A stretch of 59,024 bases of DNA from Propionibacteriaceae bacterium (lineage in GTDB: Bacteria > Actinomycetota > Actinomycetes > Propionibacteriales > Propionibacteriaceae): the NCBI GenBank assembly GCA_031272505.1, contig JAISTQ010000057.1, forward strand, positions 1-59,024, given 5' to 3'. Below the pieces are notes generated by a model, which made no database searches, was not told the origin of the DNA, and was given only the letters and a program-made list of their open reading frames with translations. How positions within the stretch are numbered: position 1 is the stretch's first letter; each line of letters begins with the position of its first letter. The translations under genes were made by a program, and so were the position numbers. Positions 15,056 through 23,363 of the stretch are shown in pieces.

Positions 15056-17087
15056 GACGCTCACTATGCGGGCCGCCTGCTGCGCTGGCCCGGCGAACAC
15101 TTCCGCGGGCCCGGATGCCGCGGTGGTCGCCATCGTGGGCGCCCCGAACACCGGCAAGTCCACGCTCTTCAACTCGCTCACCGGCGCCAAGGTGACGATG
15201 GGGAACTGGCCCGGCACCACCGTCGAGGTCTCGCACGGGCGCTGGCAACTCGGCGACCAGGCGGTCACCGTGATCGACCTGCCCGGCGCCTACTCGCTTG
15301 ATCCGCAATCCCCGGACGAGCAACTCACCCACGACCTGCTGCTCGACCCCGATCCGCGCGAGCGCCCCGACCTCACCATCGTGCTCGCCGACGCCTCCCG
15401 CCTGGCCCACTCGCTGTACCTGATCTCGCAGATCCGCGAGCACCGGATCAACTTCGTGGTGGCGCTCACCATGGGCGACATCGCCGCCAAGCGGGGCATC
15501 GAGATTGACGTCGACGCCCTCGCTACCGCCATCGGCGCTCCCGTCGTCCCCACCAACCCCCGGCACCGCACCGGCCTCAAAGACCTGGCCGCCACCGCGT
15601 CGTCCTCGCTGACGCTCGGGCACCCACTGTTCGCTCCAAGCGCTGACGCGCGTCGCTCACTGGATTCCCAGCCTTCGGCTGAGAATGACGGAAAAAAGGG
15701 TGACGGACACACATCAGTCAAGGACGGTAAAGGGGATGCCTGTTGCTGTGTGAGCGAAGCGAACGCCGAAGAGCGGTTCGCGTGGATCGCGCGGACGGTG
15801 GCGGCGACTACGAATGCGCCGCAGGGGTATCGGCAGTCGTTCAGCGACAAGGTGGACCGGGTGGTGACGGCGCCGGTGGTCGGGCCGTTGATCTTCCTGG
15901 GGGTGATGTGGGTGGTGTTCCAGATCACCACCGCGGTGGCCGCGCCGCTGCAGGACTGGCTGGACCAGCTCTTCTCCGGGCCGCTCTCGGACTGGACGCG
16001 CGACGGTTTGGGCGCCATCGGCATGGGCGGCACCTGGCTGGAGGGGCTGCTGGTGGACGGCCTGATCGCGGGGGTGGGCGCGCTGCTCACCTTCGTGCCG
16101 CTGATGGCGTTGATGTTCATCTTGCTGGCGCTGCTGGAGGACTCCGGCTACCTGGGCCGGGCCGCGCTGGTGGCGGATCGGATGATGCGGGTGCTGGGCC
16201 TGCCCGGCAAAGCCTTCCTGCCTTTCATCGTCGGCTTCGGCTGCAACGTGCCCGGCGTCGCCGCCACCCGCATTTTGCCCGACGCCGCCCAACGCATCCT
16301 GACGTGCCTGCTGGTGCCGTTCACCGCCTGTACCGCGCGGCTCACCGTCTTCGTGATGATCGGCACCACCTTCTTCGGCGCCTGGGCGGGCACCGCCGTC
16401 TTCGTGATGTACCTGATCTCCATCCACCTGATCATCGGCATGGGCTGGCTGCTGCGCAAATGGCTCTGGCCGAACCTCGTCGAAGACCCGCTGGTGCTCG
16501 ACCTGCCCCCCTACCAGATCCCCACGCTGCGGATCACCGCCTCGGTGGCCTGGCTGCGCCTGAAGGGCTTCCTGCAGACCGCCTCGGGCATCATCGTGGT
16601 GACGGTCTGCGCGGTCTGGCTGCTGCAGTCGATCCCGGCGGACGGCAAATCAGGCTTCGGCGCGGTGGAGGTCGGCGATTCCGCCTATGGGGTGGCCGCG
16701 AAGGCGATCACCCCGGTCTTCGAACCCACCGGCTTCGCGAGCTGGGAGACCACCTCGGCCGCCATCGTCGGCTTTGTCGCCAAGGAGGCGGTGATCTCCT
16801 CCTGGGCGCAGACCTACGCGCTGGCCGAGCCGGAATCCGACACCGAGCCCGGCTCGCTGGGAGCGCGCATCCTCACCGACTTCACCAAGTCCTCCGGCGG
16901 CCACCCGATCCCGGCCGCGCTGGCCTTCATGGTCTTCCTGCTCGCCTACACCCCGTGTGTGGCCACCCTGGCCGCGCAAGTGCGCGAGATCGGGCTGAAG
17001 TGGACGCTCTTCGGGGTAGCGCTGCAGCTGGTCACCGCCTGGCTGCTCGCCGTCGCCTTCTTCCAAGTGGGGAGGCTGATCGCATGA
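15048..17087 (+). CDS. feoB: Ferrous iron transporter FeoB with in-frame palindrome insertion
   Basis: A 679-residue ferrous-iron transporter. The cytoplasmic G domain has G1 GAPNTGKS (about 30-37) and G3 DLPG; the G4 position reads TMGD instead of the usual N-x-x-D. The membrane part (from about 270) has the Feo gate motifs, including GFGCNVPGVAATR and VPFTACTARLTVF. Between the G domain and membrane core lies a roughly 50-residue hydrophilic stretch (about 195-243) partly encoded by a dispersed palindromic repeat; normal FeoB sequence resumes at ERFAWIA. GTG 15048 is chosen for its overlap with feoA and a weak GGGGG site; ATG 15066 is the alternative. Confidence 0.92.
   Translation: MAETLTMRAACCAGPANTSAGPDAAVVAIVGAPNTGKSTLFNSLTGAKVTMGNWPGTTVEVSHGRWQLGDQAVTVIDLPGAYSLDPQSPDEQLTHDLLLDPDPRERPDLTIVLADASRLAHSLYLISQIREHRINFVVALTMGDIAAKRGIEIDVDALATAIGAPVVPTNPRHRTGLKDLAATASSSLTLGHPLFAPSADARRSLDSQPSAENDGKKGDGHTSVKDGKGDACCCVSEANAEERFAWIARTVAATTNAPQGYRQSFSDKVDRVVTAPVVGPLIFLGVMWVVFQITTAVAAPLQDWLDQLFSGPLSDWTRDGLGAIGMGGTWLEGLLVDGLIAGVGALLTFVPLMALMFILLALLEDSGYLGRAALVADRMMRVLGLPGKAFLPFIVGFGCNVPGVAATRILPDAAQRILTCLLVPFTACTARLTVFVMIGTTFFGAWAGTAVFVMYLISIHLIIGMGWLLRKWLWPNLVEDPLVLDLPPYQIPTLRITASVAWLRLKGFLQTASGIIVVTVCAVWLLQSIPADGKSGFGAVEVGDSAYGVAAKAITPVFEPTGFASWETTSAAIVGFVAKEAVISSWAQTYALAEPESDTEPGSLGARILTDFTKSSGGHPIPAALAFMVFLLAYTPCVATLAAQVREIGLKWTLFGVALQLVTAWLLAVAFFQVGRLIA
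15630..15768 (+). repeat. Palindromic repeat copy inside feoB
   Basis: 15630-15691 matches intergenic copies at 47278-47340 and, inverted, 43.0, 50.3 and 56.2 kb: TTCGCTCCAA, a short hairpin, GTCGCTCACTGGATTCC, then CCAGCCTTCGGCTGAG and AATGACGG. A second family module, GTGAGCGAAGCGAACGCC, lies at 15751-15768. The open reading frame passes through all of it. Confidence 0.85.
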
Positions 17088-17326
17088 ACCCGCTGACGAT
17101 CGTGCTCGACGGGGTGCGCGACGGCCGACACACCCTCGCCGAGATGGCCCAGGCCAGCAACTCCCCGCTGTCGGTCTTGGAGGCCGCCCGCGACCACCTG
17201 CTCTACACCGGCCAACTGGTGCGCTCCCCGCTCTGCCCGCCGACGAGTTGTGGCGGCTGCCCGCTGTCCCGCACCGGCTGCCGCCCAGGTTTGGCCACCC
17301 TGCAGTTAGCTACGCAAACTTCGTAA
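17084..17326 (+). CDS. FeoC-like winged-helix protein
   Basis: An 80-residue protein overlapping feoB by 4 bp. The N-terminal half resembles a small winged helix (GRHTLAEMAQASNSPLSVLE). The second half carries four cysteines as C-x4-C-x2-C-x6-C (CPPTSCGGCPLSRTGC), close to the FeoC arrangement thought to bind an Fe-S cluster or sense iron/oxygen. Position after feoB fits FeoC. The assignment rests on size, cysteine pattern and place, not on strong similarity. Confidence 0.7.
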   Translation: MNPLTIVLDGVRDGRHTLAEMAQASNSPLSVLEAARDHLLYTGQLVRSPLCPPTSCGGCPLSRTGCRPGLATLQLATQTS

Positions 17327-17363
17327 TTTCCGTCAAACGAAACTATTTCCCATTATCTGGACA

Positions 17364-17375
17364 TTGGTGCGCCAA
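17364..17375. promoter_or_regulatory. Possible operator palindrome upstream of the GH3 gene
   Basis: TTGGTGCGCCAA is a 12-bp near-perfect palindrome in the 286-bp gap before the glycosidase, of the size bound by LacI-type sugar regulators. A TTTGGG...CCCAAA pair also lies near 17510-17537. No clear -35/-10 pair was found. Weak evidence. Confidence 0.25.
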
Positions 17376-17612
17376 CGGCTGAACGGATTGCCAAATCCGC
17401 TACCCAACCGCTCAAATAGCGGCCATTTTTGAGACTCCCGCCCGAAAGTTGAGACGTCACGTCACCTTCACTTCTCCCAACATTTTTCAAAAAAGCCGCT
17501 GTGCGCAGTTTGGGAGTTTTCTGAGCCCCCAAAAGTGGACAAAGATAGAGCTTGACGAGGTGCTGGCAAGGCTGACAGCCGCGTCGTCCCATCATCCAAA
17601 GAAAGGGAAGTC

Positions 17613-20600
17613 ATGATTTCATCAAAGCTGTCCCGCATTACCCGAGCCCTGGTGGTAGCGTCCGTCGCCGGGGCTTTGGCTGTGACGGGTCTTCCGTCTG
17701 CCCCCGCCGTCGCCGACCCATCTGCGGCGCCGATCTGGCAAGACGATTCGGGCAAATACACTTTTGAAGAGCGGGCCGCCGATCTGGTGTCCCGGCTCAC
17801 CGTCGCCGAGAAATACAACCAACTCCGCGACAATCCCCCCGCCATCACCCGGTTAGGCATCCGCTCCTACGGCTATTGGAACGAGGCATTGCACGGCGTA
17901 GTGGGCTATTCCGGGGCCACCATGTTCCCCTCCGCCACCGCGATTTCGTCTACCTGGAACCGCGGCCTGGTGCGCCAGTTGGGCACCATCATCGGTGACG
18001 AGGCCCGGATGGCGAACAACACCACCAACAAAGGCCTGTCCTATTGGTCCCCCACGTTGAACATCTACCGCGATCCGCGCTGGGGCCGGGCGGACGAATC
18101 GTACGGCGAAGATCCGTACCAGATCGGGCAGATCGGCGCGGAGTTCGTGCAGGGCGTCCAAGGCGACGACCCGACGTACCTGAAGGCCGTCTCCACCCCG
18201 AAGCACTTCTTCGCGAACAACTCCGAGTCGAACCGCCGCCATGGCAACTCGGTGGTCACCGAACGCGAGATCCGCGAGTACTACACCCCGGCCTTCGCCT
18301 ACGCGCTCTCCCCCGAGGTTGGCGCGTACTCGTATATGACGGCCTACAACCGCGTCAACGGCGTGCCGATGACCGATTCGTACGAGTACCTGGACACGCT
18401 GGTGAAGCGCACCTGGGGCTTCGAGGGCTATGTCACCACCGACTGCTCCACCATCAAGGATTCGACGGTGCGGCACCTCTGGGTGCCCGACGGCTGGGAT
18501 CACCCGGTCGACCTTGTGGAGGCCACCGCCTGGGGGATCAAGGCCGGCGCCGACATCGACTGCCAGGATTACTACTACCGCGACTACATGCAGCAGGCCT
18601 ATGACCTCGGCTACGTCACCAACGCCGAGCTTGATTCGGAGCTGCAACTGCTGCTCACCGCCCGCTTCAAGTTCGGCGAGTTCGACACGGCGTCGAAGGT
18701 GCCTTACCGAAACACGACCGTCTATAACACCGCCAACCGCGGCTCCTTGAATCCGGATTCGCAGGCGGTTTCGCTGGCGGTAGCGCACGAGTCTCCGATC
18801 CTGTTGAAGAACAACGCGATCACCTCCACCGCCACCAAGGGCCTGCCGCTCACCGCCGCCGATGACGACATCGTGGTGATCGGCCCGTATGCGAACACCT
18901 TCACCGCGGGCGGCTACTCCGGCTCCGGCCAGACCGACTCGCGCTCCTTCGTCACCGCGTTGACGCAGGTGGCCGCCGAGGTCAACCCGGACGCCACCGT
19001 CACCTATTTGGGCGCGGGCGTCACCCCGGGCAGCGGGTCCGGCAAGCCCGGCGTCCAAGGCGTCACGTTCAAGAACGCCGGCGCCGATGTGCAGACCATC
19101 CGCACCTCGCAGACCGTCAACGGCTATCCGCTCTCCACCTCTGATAACCCGGCTCCCGGCCAGTTCATCAAGTGGGAAGGCTGGATGGGCATCAGTTGGG
19201 GCGCGGCCGACTACATGAGCGCCTCGCAGGTCTGGGGCGGTTATCTGACGGCCCGCGTCGACTTCACCACCATGAGCGCCGACTCAATGTGCATGATCCA
19301 GAACGGCTCGGCTACGGCCGCTCCCGCCGGGGCGGTCTTCGACGTCCACCTGGACGCCATGGACGGGCCGATTGTGGCCACCGTGCCGGCTTCCGGCGTG
19401 GCCGGGGCCTGCGGGCAGCCGGGCGCGGACGGCGCGTTGGATCCGTCGGTGCTGGGCGGCATCCATGATCTCTACATCGTCTGGAATCCGGGCACCTTGG
19501 GCGCTGTCGGGCAGGCGGGCACCGTTGGGCATCCGTGGGCGTACAACTTCACCCCGGCGCAAGAGCAGGTGATTCGGGACGCCGACGCGGTGCTTGTCTT
19601 CCTCGGCACCACCACCGCCCATTCCACTGAAGAGATGGACCGCACCAACATCGACTTCCCGCTCTTCCAGGATCAGCTCACCGCCAAAGTGGCGGCATTG
19701 AACCCGCACACGGTGGTCTGGATGCAGACGGTGGGCCAGATGAACATCGAGGCCTTCCGCTCGCTGACCAACATCCCGTCGATTGTCTGGACGAACTACA
19801 ACGGCCAGCACCAAGGCGTCGCCGCCGCGGACATCATCTTCGGCCGCGCCAACCCCTCGGGCAAGCTGCCGATGACGTGGTACTCGAACCTGGCGCAGCT
19901 CGGCTCGGTCTGGGATTACCAGATCACCCCGGATGCCGACCACTACGGGCGGACGTACCAGTACTTCACGGGCACGGTCTCGTATCCGTATGGCTATGGC
20001 CTGTCGTACTCGTCTTACCAATATTCGAACCTGCGGCTGGACGCTTCCGCCTATGCGGGAGACGACACTTTGACGGCCTATGTGGACGTCACCAACTCGT
20101 CGAGTATCCCCGGCAAGGAGACGGTGCAGCTTTATGTGACGGCTCCGGGCGCCGACGGCGTGAACCGGCCGATCAAGCAGTTGAAGGGCTTTGAGAAAGT
20201 CTCCCTGGGAGCGTTCCAGACGAAGACCGTGGCCATTGAGGTGGACCTCAAGGACTTGTGGTTCTGGGATGACGTGAAGCACTCGAAGACCTGGGATCTG
20301 GGCACTTGGAAGGTCTTCGTCGGGCCGTCCTCGACGATTGGCCAGGTGAAGCAGTTCGAGCTGGTCAGCGCTCCGCTGCCGTATCTCGACGTGGTGCAGT
20401 CGGTGCCGGACGGCTTGGTGTTGAACACCGCCAGCCCGGACACCGTGATCCACTCGAACCTGTCCGCCACCCGCAACGACCAGACCTTCCTCGATCTCGC
20501 CGCTCCGGATGTCGAAGTGGTCTACACCTCCAAGAATCCGCAAGTCGCGAAGGTGGACGCGGACGGCCTGGTCTACCCGGTCAGCCCCGGCGTCACCACC

Positions 20601-21713
20601 ATTTCGGTGGCGGTCACCTGGCTGGGCACCACCAAGACCGACTCCTACCCGGTGGTGGTCGAGGGTGACGACGCGGACCCGGTGATCAACGTCGCCGACC
20701 AGGTGGTCGAGCTGTCCAAGGCTGGCTCGATCCCGGTGAACGCCGAAGTGAAGCTGGCCGCCGACGGCGCCGTCATCTCCTACGATTACCTGATCGCGGG
20801 CATGGACGAGAACACCGCGGGCGCCACCATTGATCCGCTCACCGGCGTGGTCTCCGCCACCCAAGTGGGCAAGGTGCGCTTCACCGTGGTCGCGGACATT
20901 GACGGCGTGAAGCTGCCGCAATCGGCGGAGATCACCATCGTCCCAGACGGGGCGCTGACTCCGAACCCGGCGGCGCTCAACGCGGCAATCGCGGACGCCG
21001 AAGCGCTGGCCAAGACGGCGACCGCCGCCTCGGTGGCCTCCTCCGGCCTGAATGCGGCGATTGCCACTGCCAAGAACGCGGTGCTCACCGCCACCACCCA
21101 GAAGGATCTGGATCGGGCGCTGGAGGCGCTGCAAGCGGCGGTGACGGCCGCCACCTCGGGGTTGGTGCTCACCGACAGTCCGTCAGCCCGCGCGGCGATG
21201 GCGGACGTGGTGCAGGCGGCGATCTCGACGGCGGAGGCGATCAAGTCCGACGGCTACACGGCGGCGAGCTACGCGCTGCTGGTGACCGCGATCGCGCAGG
21301 CGAAGGGCCTGCCGGCCGGGGCCACGGTGGCGCAGTCGCAGGCGGCGTTGGATGCCATCAACGCGGCGATCAAGGGCTTGACGCACACGCCGGCCCCAAC
21401 CACCCCGGACACCAAGACGGGCAAGGTGACCACCACGTCCGTCACCGTCTCCGGCGCGGCGTTCAAGAAGAACACCAAGCCGAAGGTGACGGTGGTCGTC
21501 AAGCTCTCCAAGGGCTATGCCAAGGGCAAGGTGGCGATCTACGTCGGCGGCAAGAAGGTGAAGTCCTTCAACGCCATCAAGACGAAGACCACCGTCACCC
21601 TGCCGAAGAAGTACGCCAAGGCGATCAAGGTCAAGGTGAAGTACACCCCGGTGAGCGCCACCTACGGCACCACCAAGGCGTCCGCCACCAAGACCGTCAA
21701 GATAAAGAAGTAA
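17613..21713 (+). CDS. Secreted glycoside hydrolase family 3 multidomain protein
   Basis: A 1366-residue secreted exo-glycosidase, probably beta-xylosidase or beta-glucosidase. Signal peptide 1-35 (ends SAPAVA). The GH3 N-terminal barrel runs to about 360, with nucleophile Asp277 in GYVTTDCST. The GH3 C-terminal domain (about 390-780) is interrupted at roughly 510-640 by a PA14/CBM-like insert and contains the STEEMDR region expected near the acid/base. Then come a fibronectin-III-like domain (about 805-910), a BIG2 Ig-like domain (about 965-1018), FIVAR-like helical repeats (about 1115-1250) and a Lys-rich C-terminal Ig-like domain. No LPXTG anchor is present. It starts at ATG 17613 behind AAAGGGAAG. 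The substrate is not decidable here. Confidence 0.9.
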   Translation: MISSKLSRITRALVVASVAGALAVTGLPSAPAVADPSAAPIWQDDSGKYTFEERAADLVSRLTVAEKYNQLRDNPPAITRLGIRSYGYWNEALHGVVGYSGATMFPSATAISSTWNRGLVRQLGTIIGDEARMANNTTNKGLSYWSPTLNIYRDPRWGRADESYGEDPYQIGQIGAEFVQGVQGDDPTYLKAVSTPKHFFANNSESNRRHGNSVVTEREIREYYTPAFAYALSPEVGAYSYMTAYNRVNGVPMTDSYEYLDTLVKRTWGFEGYVTTDCSTIKDSTVRHLWVPDGWDHPVDLVEATAWGIKAGADIDCQDYYYRDYMQQAYDLGYVTNAELDSELQLLLTARFKFGEFDTASKVPYRNTTVYNTANRGSLNPDSQAVSLAVAHESPILLKNNAITSTATKGLPLTAADDDIVVIGPYANTFTAGGYSGSGQTDSRSFVTALTQVAAEVNPDATVTYLGAGVTPGSGSGKPGVQGVTFKNAGADVQTIRTSQTVNGYPLSTSDNPAPGQFIKWEGWMGISWGAADYMSASQVWGGYLTARVDFTTMSADSMCMIQNGSATAAPAGAVFDVHLDAMDGPIVATVPASGVAGACGQPGADGALDPSVLGGIHDLYIVWNPGTLGAVGQAGTVGHPWAYNFTPAQEQVIRDADAVLVFLGTTTAHSTEEMDRTNIDFPLFQDQLTAKVAALNPHTVVWMQTVGQMNIEAFRSLTNIPSIVWTNYNGQHQGVAAADIIFGRANPSGKLPMTWYSNLAQLGSVWDYQITPDADHYGRTYQYFTGTVSYPYGYGLSYSSYQYSNLRLDASAYAGDDTLTAYVDVTNSSSIPGKETVQLYVTAPGADGVNRPIKQLKGFEKVSLGAFQTKTVAIEVDLKDLWFWDDVKHSKTWDLGTWKVFVGPSSTIGQVKQFELVSAPLPYLDVVQSVPDGLVLNTASPDTVIHSNLSATRNDQTFLDLAAPDVEVVYTSKNPQVAKVDADGLVYPVSPGVTTISVAVTWLGTTKTDSYPVVVEGDDADPVINVADQVVELSKAGSIPVNAEVKLAADGAVISYDYLIAGMDENTAGATIDPLTGVVSATQVGKVRFTVVADIDGVKLPQSAEITIVPDGALTPNPAALNAAIADAEALAKTATAASVASSGLNAAIATAKNAVLTATTQKDLDRALEALQAAVTAATSGLVLTDSPSARAAMADVVQAAISTAEAIKSDGYTAASYALLVTAIAQAKGLPAGATVAQSQAALDAINAAIKGLTHTPAPTTPDTKTGKVTTTSVTVSGAAFKKNTKPKVTVVVKLSKGYAKGKVAIYVGGKKVKSFNAIKTKTTVTLPKKYAKAIKVKVKYTPVSATYGTTKASATKTVKIKK

Positions 21714-21742
21714 GTGGTCCTTTCCTATCAAGTTGGAGATGG

Positions 21743-21774
21743 GTGGGGGAGCGTCGAATCGCGGCGCTCCCCCA
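21743..21774. terminator. Bidirectional terminator hairpin
   Basis: GTGGGGGAGCG (21743-21753) pairs perfectly with CGCTCCCCCAC (21764-21774) between the convergent GH3 and SepIVA-like genes. There is no long T-run, as is common for actinobacterial terminators. Confidence 0.7.
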
Positions 21775-21795
21775 CGCCATTAACGTCAGCAGGGT

Positions 21796-22311
21796 TTATT
21801 TGGCGATGTCGCCGTATTGGTTCAGATCCGGGAGCGGCTCGGAGTTTTCCTCGTCCAGCTTGGAGCGGTCGGAGAGCTTGGAGCGCATGGTGCGGATCTG
21901 GTTCAGGGTGGAGATCAGGGCGGCCTCGAAGGTAGCGATGCGCTGGTCCACGAAGGTGTCCGTCTCGCGGCGCAGCGCCTTGGCTTCGCGTTCGGCCTTG
22001 GCCTCGGTGTCGGCGGCCCGCTTGATCGCCTCGTTCATCACCTGCGTCTCGCCGGCGAGGTACTTGGCCCGCTCCTCGGCGTTCTTGATGATCTGCTCGG
22101 CCTCTTCCTGGGCTCGCTGCAGCGTCTCCAGTGAGGTGGCCATCACCCGTTCCGCCTCCCGGATGTCGGATTTCAGCGCCTCGCCGAGTTGATCCAAAGT
22201 CTCCAAAGTCTCGTTGCGATTCAACATGCAAGAGGCGCTCATCGGCACGCTCTTGGCGTTCTGCACTGTGTTGCGCAGCTCTTTCAGGATGCCTTCAGCC
22301 TTTGAAGCCAT
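21796..22311 (-). CDS. SepIVA/DivIVA-like coiled-coil division protein
   Basis: A 171-residue, almost entirely helical coiled-coil protein (about 40-150), rich in Glu/Lys/Ala heptads such as AQEEAEQIIKNAEERAKYLA. Size, composition and position next to coaD match mycobacterial SepIVA and related DivIVA-domain septation factors. These act at the membrane to organise division and polar growth. The classical DivIVA N-terminal membrane-binding motif is not obvious. ATG 22311 lies three bases after the coaD stop. Confidence 0.75.
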   Translation of the reverse strand: MASKAEGILKELRNTVQNAKSVPMSASCMLNRNETLETLDQLGEALKSDIREAERVMATSLETLQRAQEEAEQIIKNAEERAKYLAGETQVMNEAIKRAADTEAKAEREAKALRRETDTFVDQRIATFEAALISTLNQIRTMRSKLSDRSKLDEENSEPLPDLNQYGDIAK

Positions 22312-22314
22312 GCC

Positions 22315-22785
22315 TTACTCCTTCCTCGCGGCGATCGCCTTCGCCACCTCGACAGGCACGAAGGCTGAAACGTCTCCCCCGGCCAACACCACTTCGCGGA
22401 TCATCGTCGCAGATAGCGTACCGAAAGGCGACGTGGCGGGCAGCAGCAACGTCTCAATCCCACCAAGCTCATCATTTATTTTCGCCATTTGCAACTCATA
22501 GTCAAAATCGGAGCCGAATCGCAGCCCTTTGACGACGGTGTCCGCCCCCACCGCGGCGCAGAAATCCACCAGCAGGCCCTCAAGTTGCAGCACCCGCACG
22601 TTCGGCAGGAAGGCGGTGGCTTCCCGCGCCAACTCCAGCCGCTCACCGGGGGTGAACAGGTAGTTCTTGGTGATGTTGACGCCCACCGCGACCACCACTT
22701 CGTCGAAAAGCTGGGCAGCCCGGGTGACCACGTCGAGATGCCCGAGATGGAAGGGGTCGAACGAGCCCGGCACGACCACGATCAC
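22315..22785 (-). CDS. coaD: Phosphopantetheine adenylyltransferase
   Basis: A 156-residue CoaD, the penultimate step of coenzyme A synthesis (4'-phosphopantetheine + ATP to dephospho-CoA). It has PGSFDPFHLGHLDVV (about 6-20) with the HxGH nucleotide motif, KGLRFGSDFDYELQM (about 86-100) and the C-terminal LSATMIRE in place of the usual SSTxxRE. The ATG at 22785 overlaps the rsmD stop by 4 bp. Complete and typical in length. Confidence 0.96.
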   Translation of the reverse strand: MIVVVPGSFDPFHLGHLDVVTRAAQLFDEVVVAVGVNITKNYLFTPGERLELAREATAFLPNVRVLQLEGLLVDFCAAVGADTVVKGLRFGSDFDYELQMAKINDELGGIETLLLPATSPFGTLSATMIREVVLAGGDVSAFVPVEVAKAIAARKE

Positions 22786-23363
22786 TGCGGTTCCTCCCTC
22801 GTCCAGAAAACCAACACGGTCTCACCGTAGCGGCGAATCGGCAACGGATGGAACCCTTTTGGAATATCCAGCGCTTCGCTGCGCGTTGAACGTTCAACGA
22901 TTACTAGAGCGTCAGCGGCCAGGTGCCCGGCGTCGGCGAGTGCCGCGATCGCGGTGGTGACGCTGCCGCCAGCCAGCGCGTAGGGCGGATCGGCGTAGAC
23001 GACGTCAAAGCTCCCCGTGAGGGCGGCGGTGTTGACGGACTGGGCCAGCACCTGCACCGAAAGGCCGGTGCGCTGCGCGTTCGCCTTGATCAGCGCGGCC
23101 GTCTTCGGGTTCTGTTCGACGGCCACCACCGGCGCCGCCCCGCGCGAGGCGGCCTCCAAGGCCACCGCTCCGGAACCGGCGTAGAGATCGAGGAAGGAAA
23201 AGCCGCGCAAGGCGGTCTCCGGCGGCTCGGACACCGTCCCCGCCCAATCCAGGATCAGCGAGAACACCGCTTCGCGCACCCGATCCGTGGTGGGCCGGGT
23301 GTCGGCCCCGGCGGGTGCGGCCAGCCGTTGGCCTTTGGCGCTGCCGGCGATGATCCTGGTCAT
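22782..23363 (-). CDS. rsmD: 16S rRNA (guanine966-N2)-methyltransferase
   Basis: A 193-residue RsmD that methylates G966 of 16S rRNA. It has MTRIIAGSAKGQRL at the N-terminus, TRPTTDRVREAVFS, the AdoMet motif FLDLYAGSGAVALEA and the catalytic DPPY (VVYADPPYAL). The ATG at 23363 is chosen over upstream in-frame codons because it overlaps the recG stop by 4 bp and begins the conserved MTRIIxG string. Confidence 0.94.
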   Translation of the reverse strand: MTRIIAGSAKGQRLAAPAGADTRPTTDRVREAVFSLILDWAGTVSEPPETALRGFSFLDLYAGSGAVALEAASRGAAPVVAVEQNPKTAALIKANAQRTGLSVQVLAQSVNTAALTGSFDVVYADPPYALAGGSVTTAIAALADAGHLAADALVIVERSTRSEALDIPKGFHPLPIRRYGETVLVFWTREEPQ

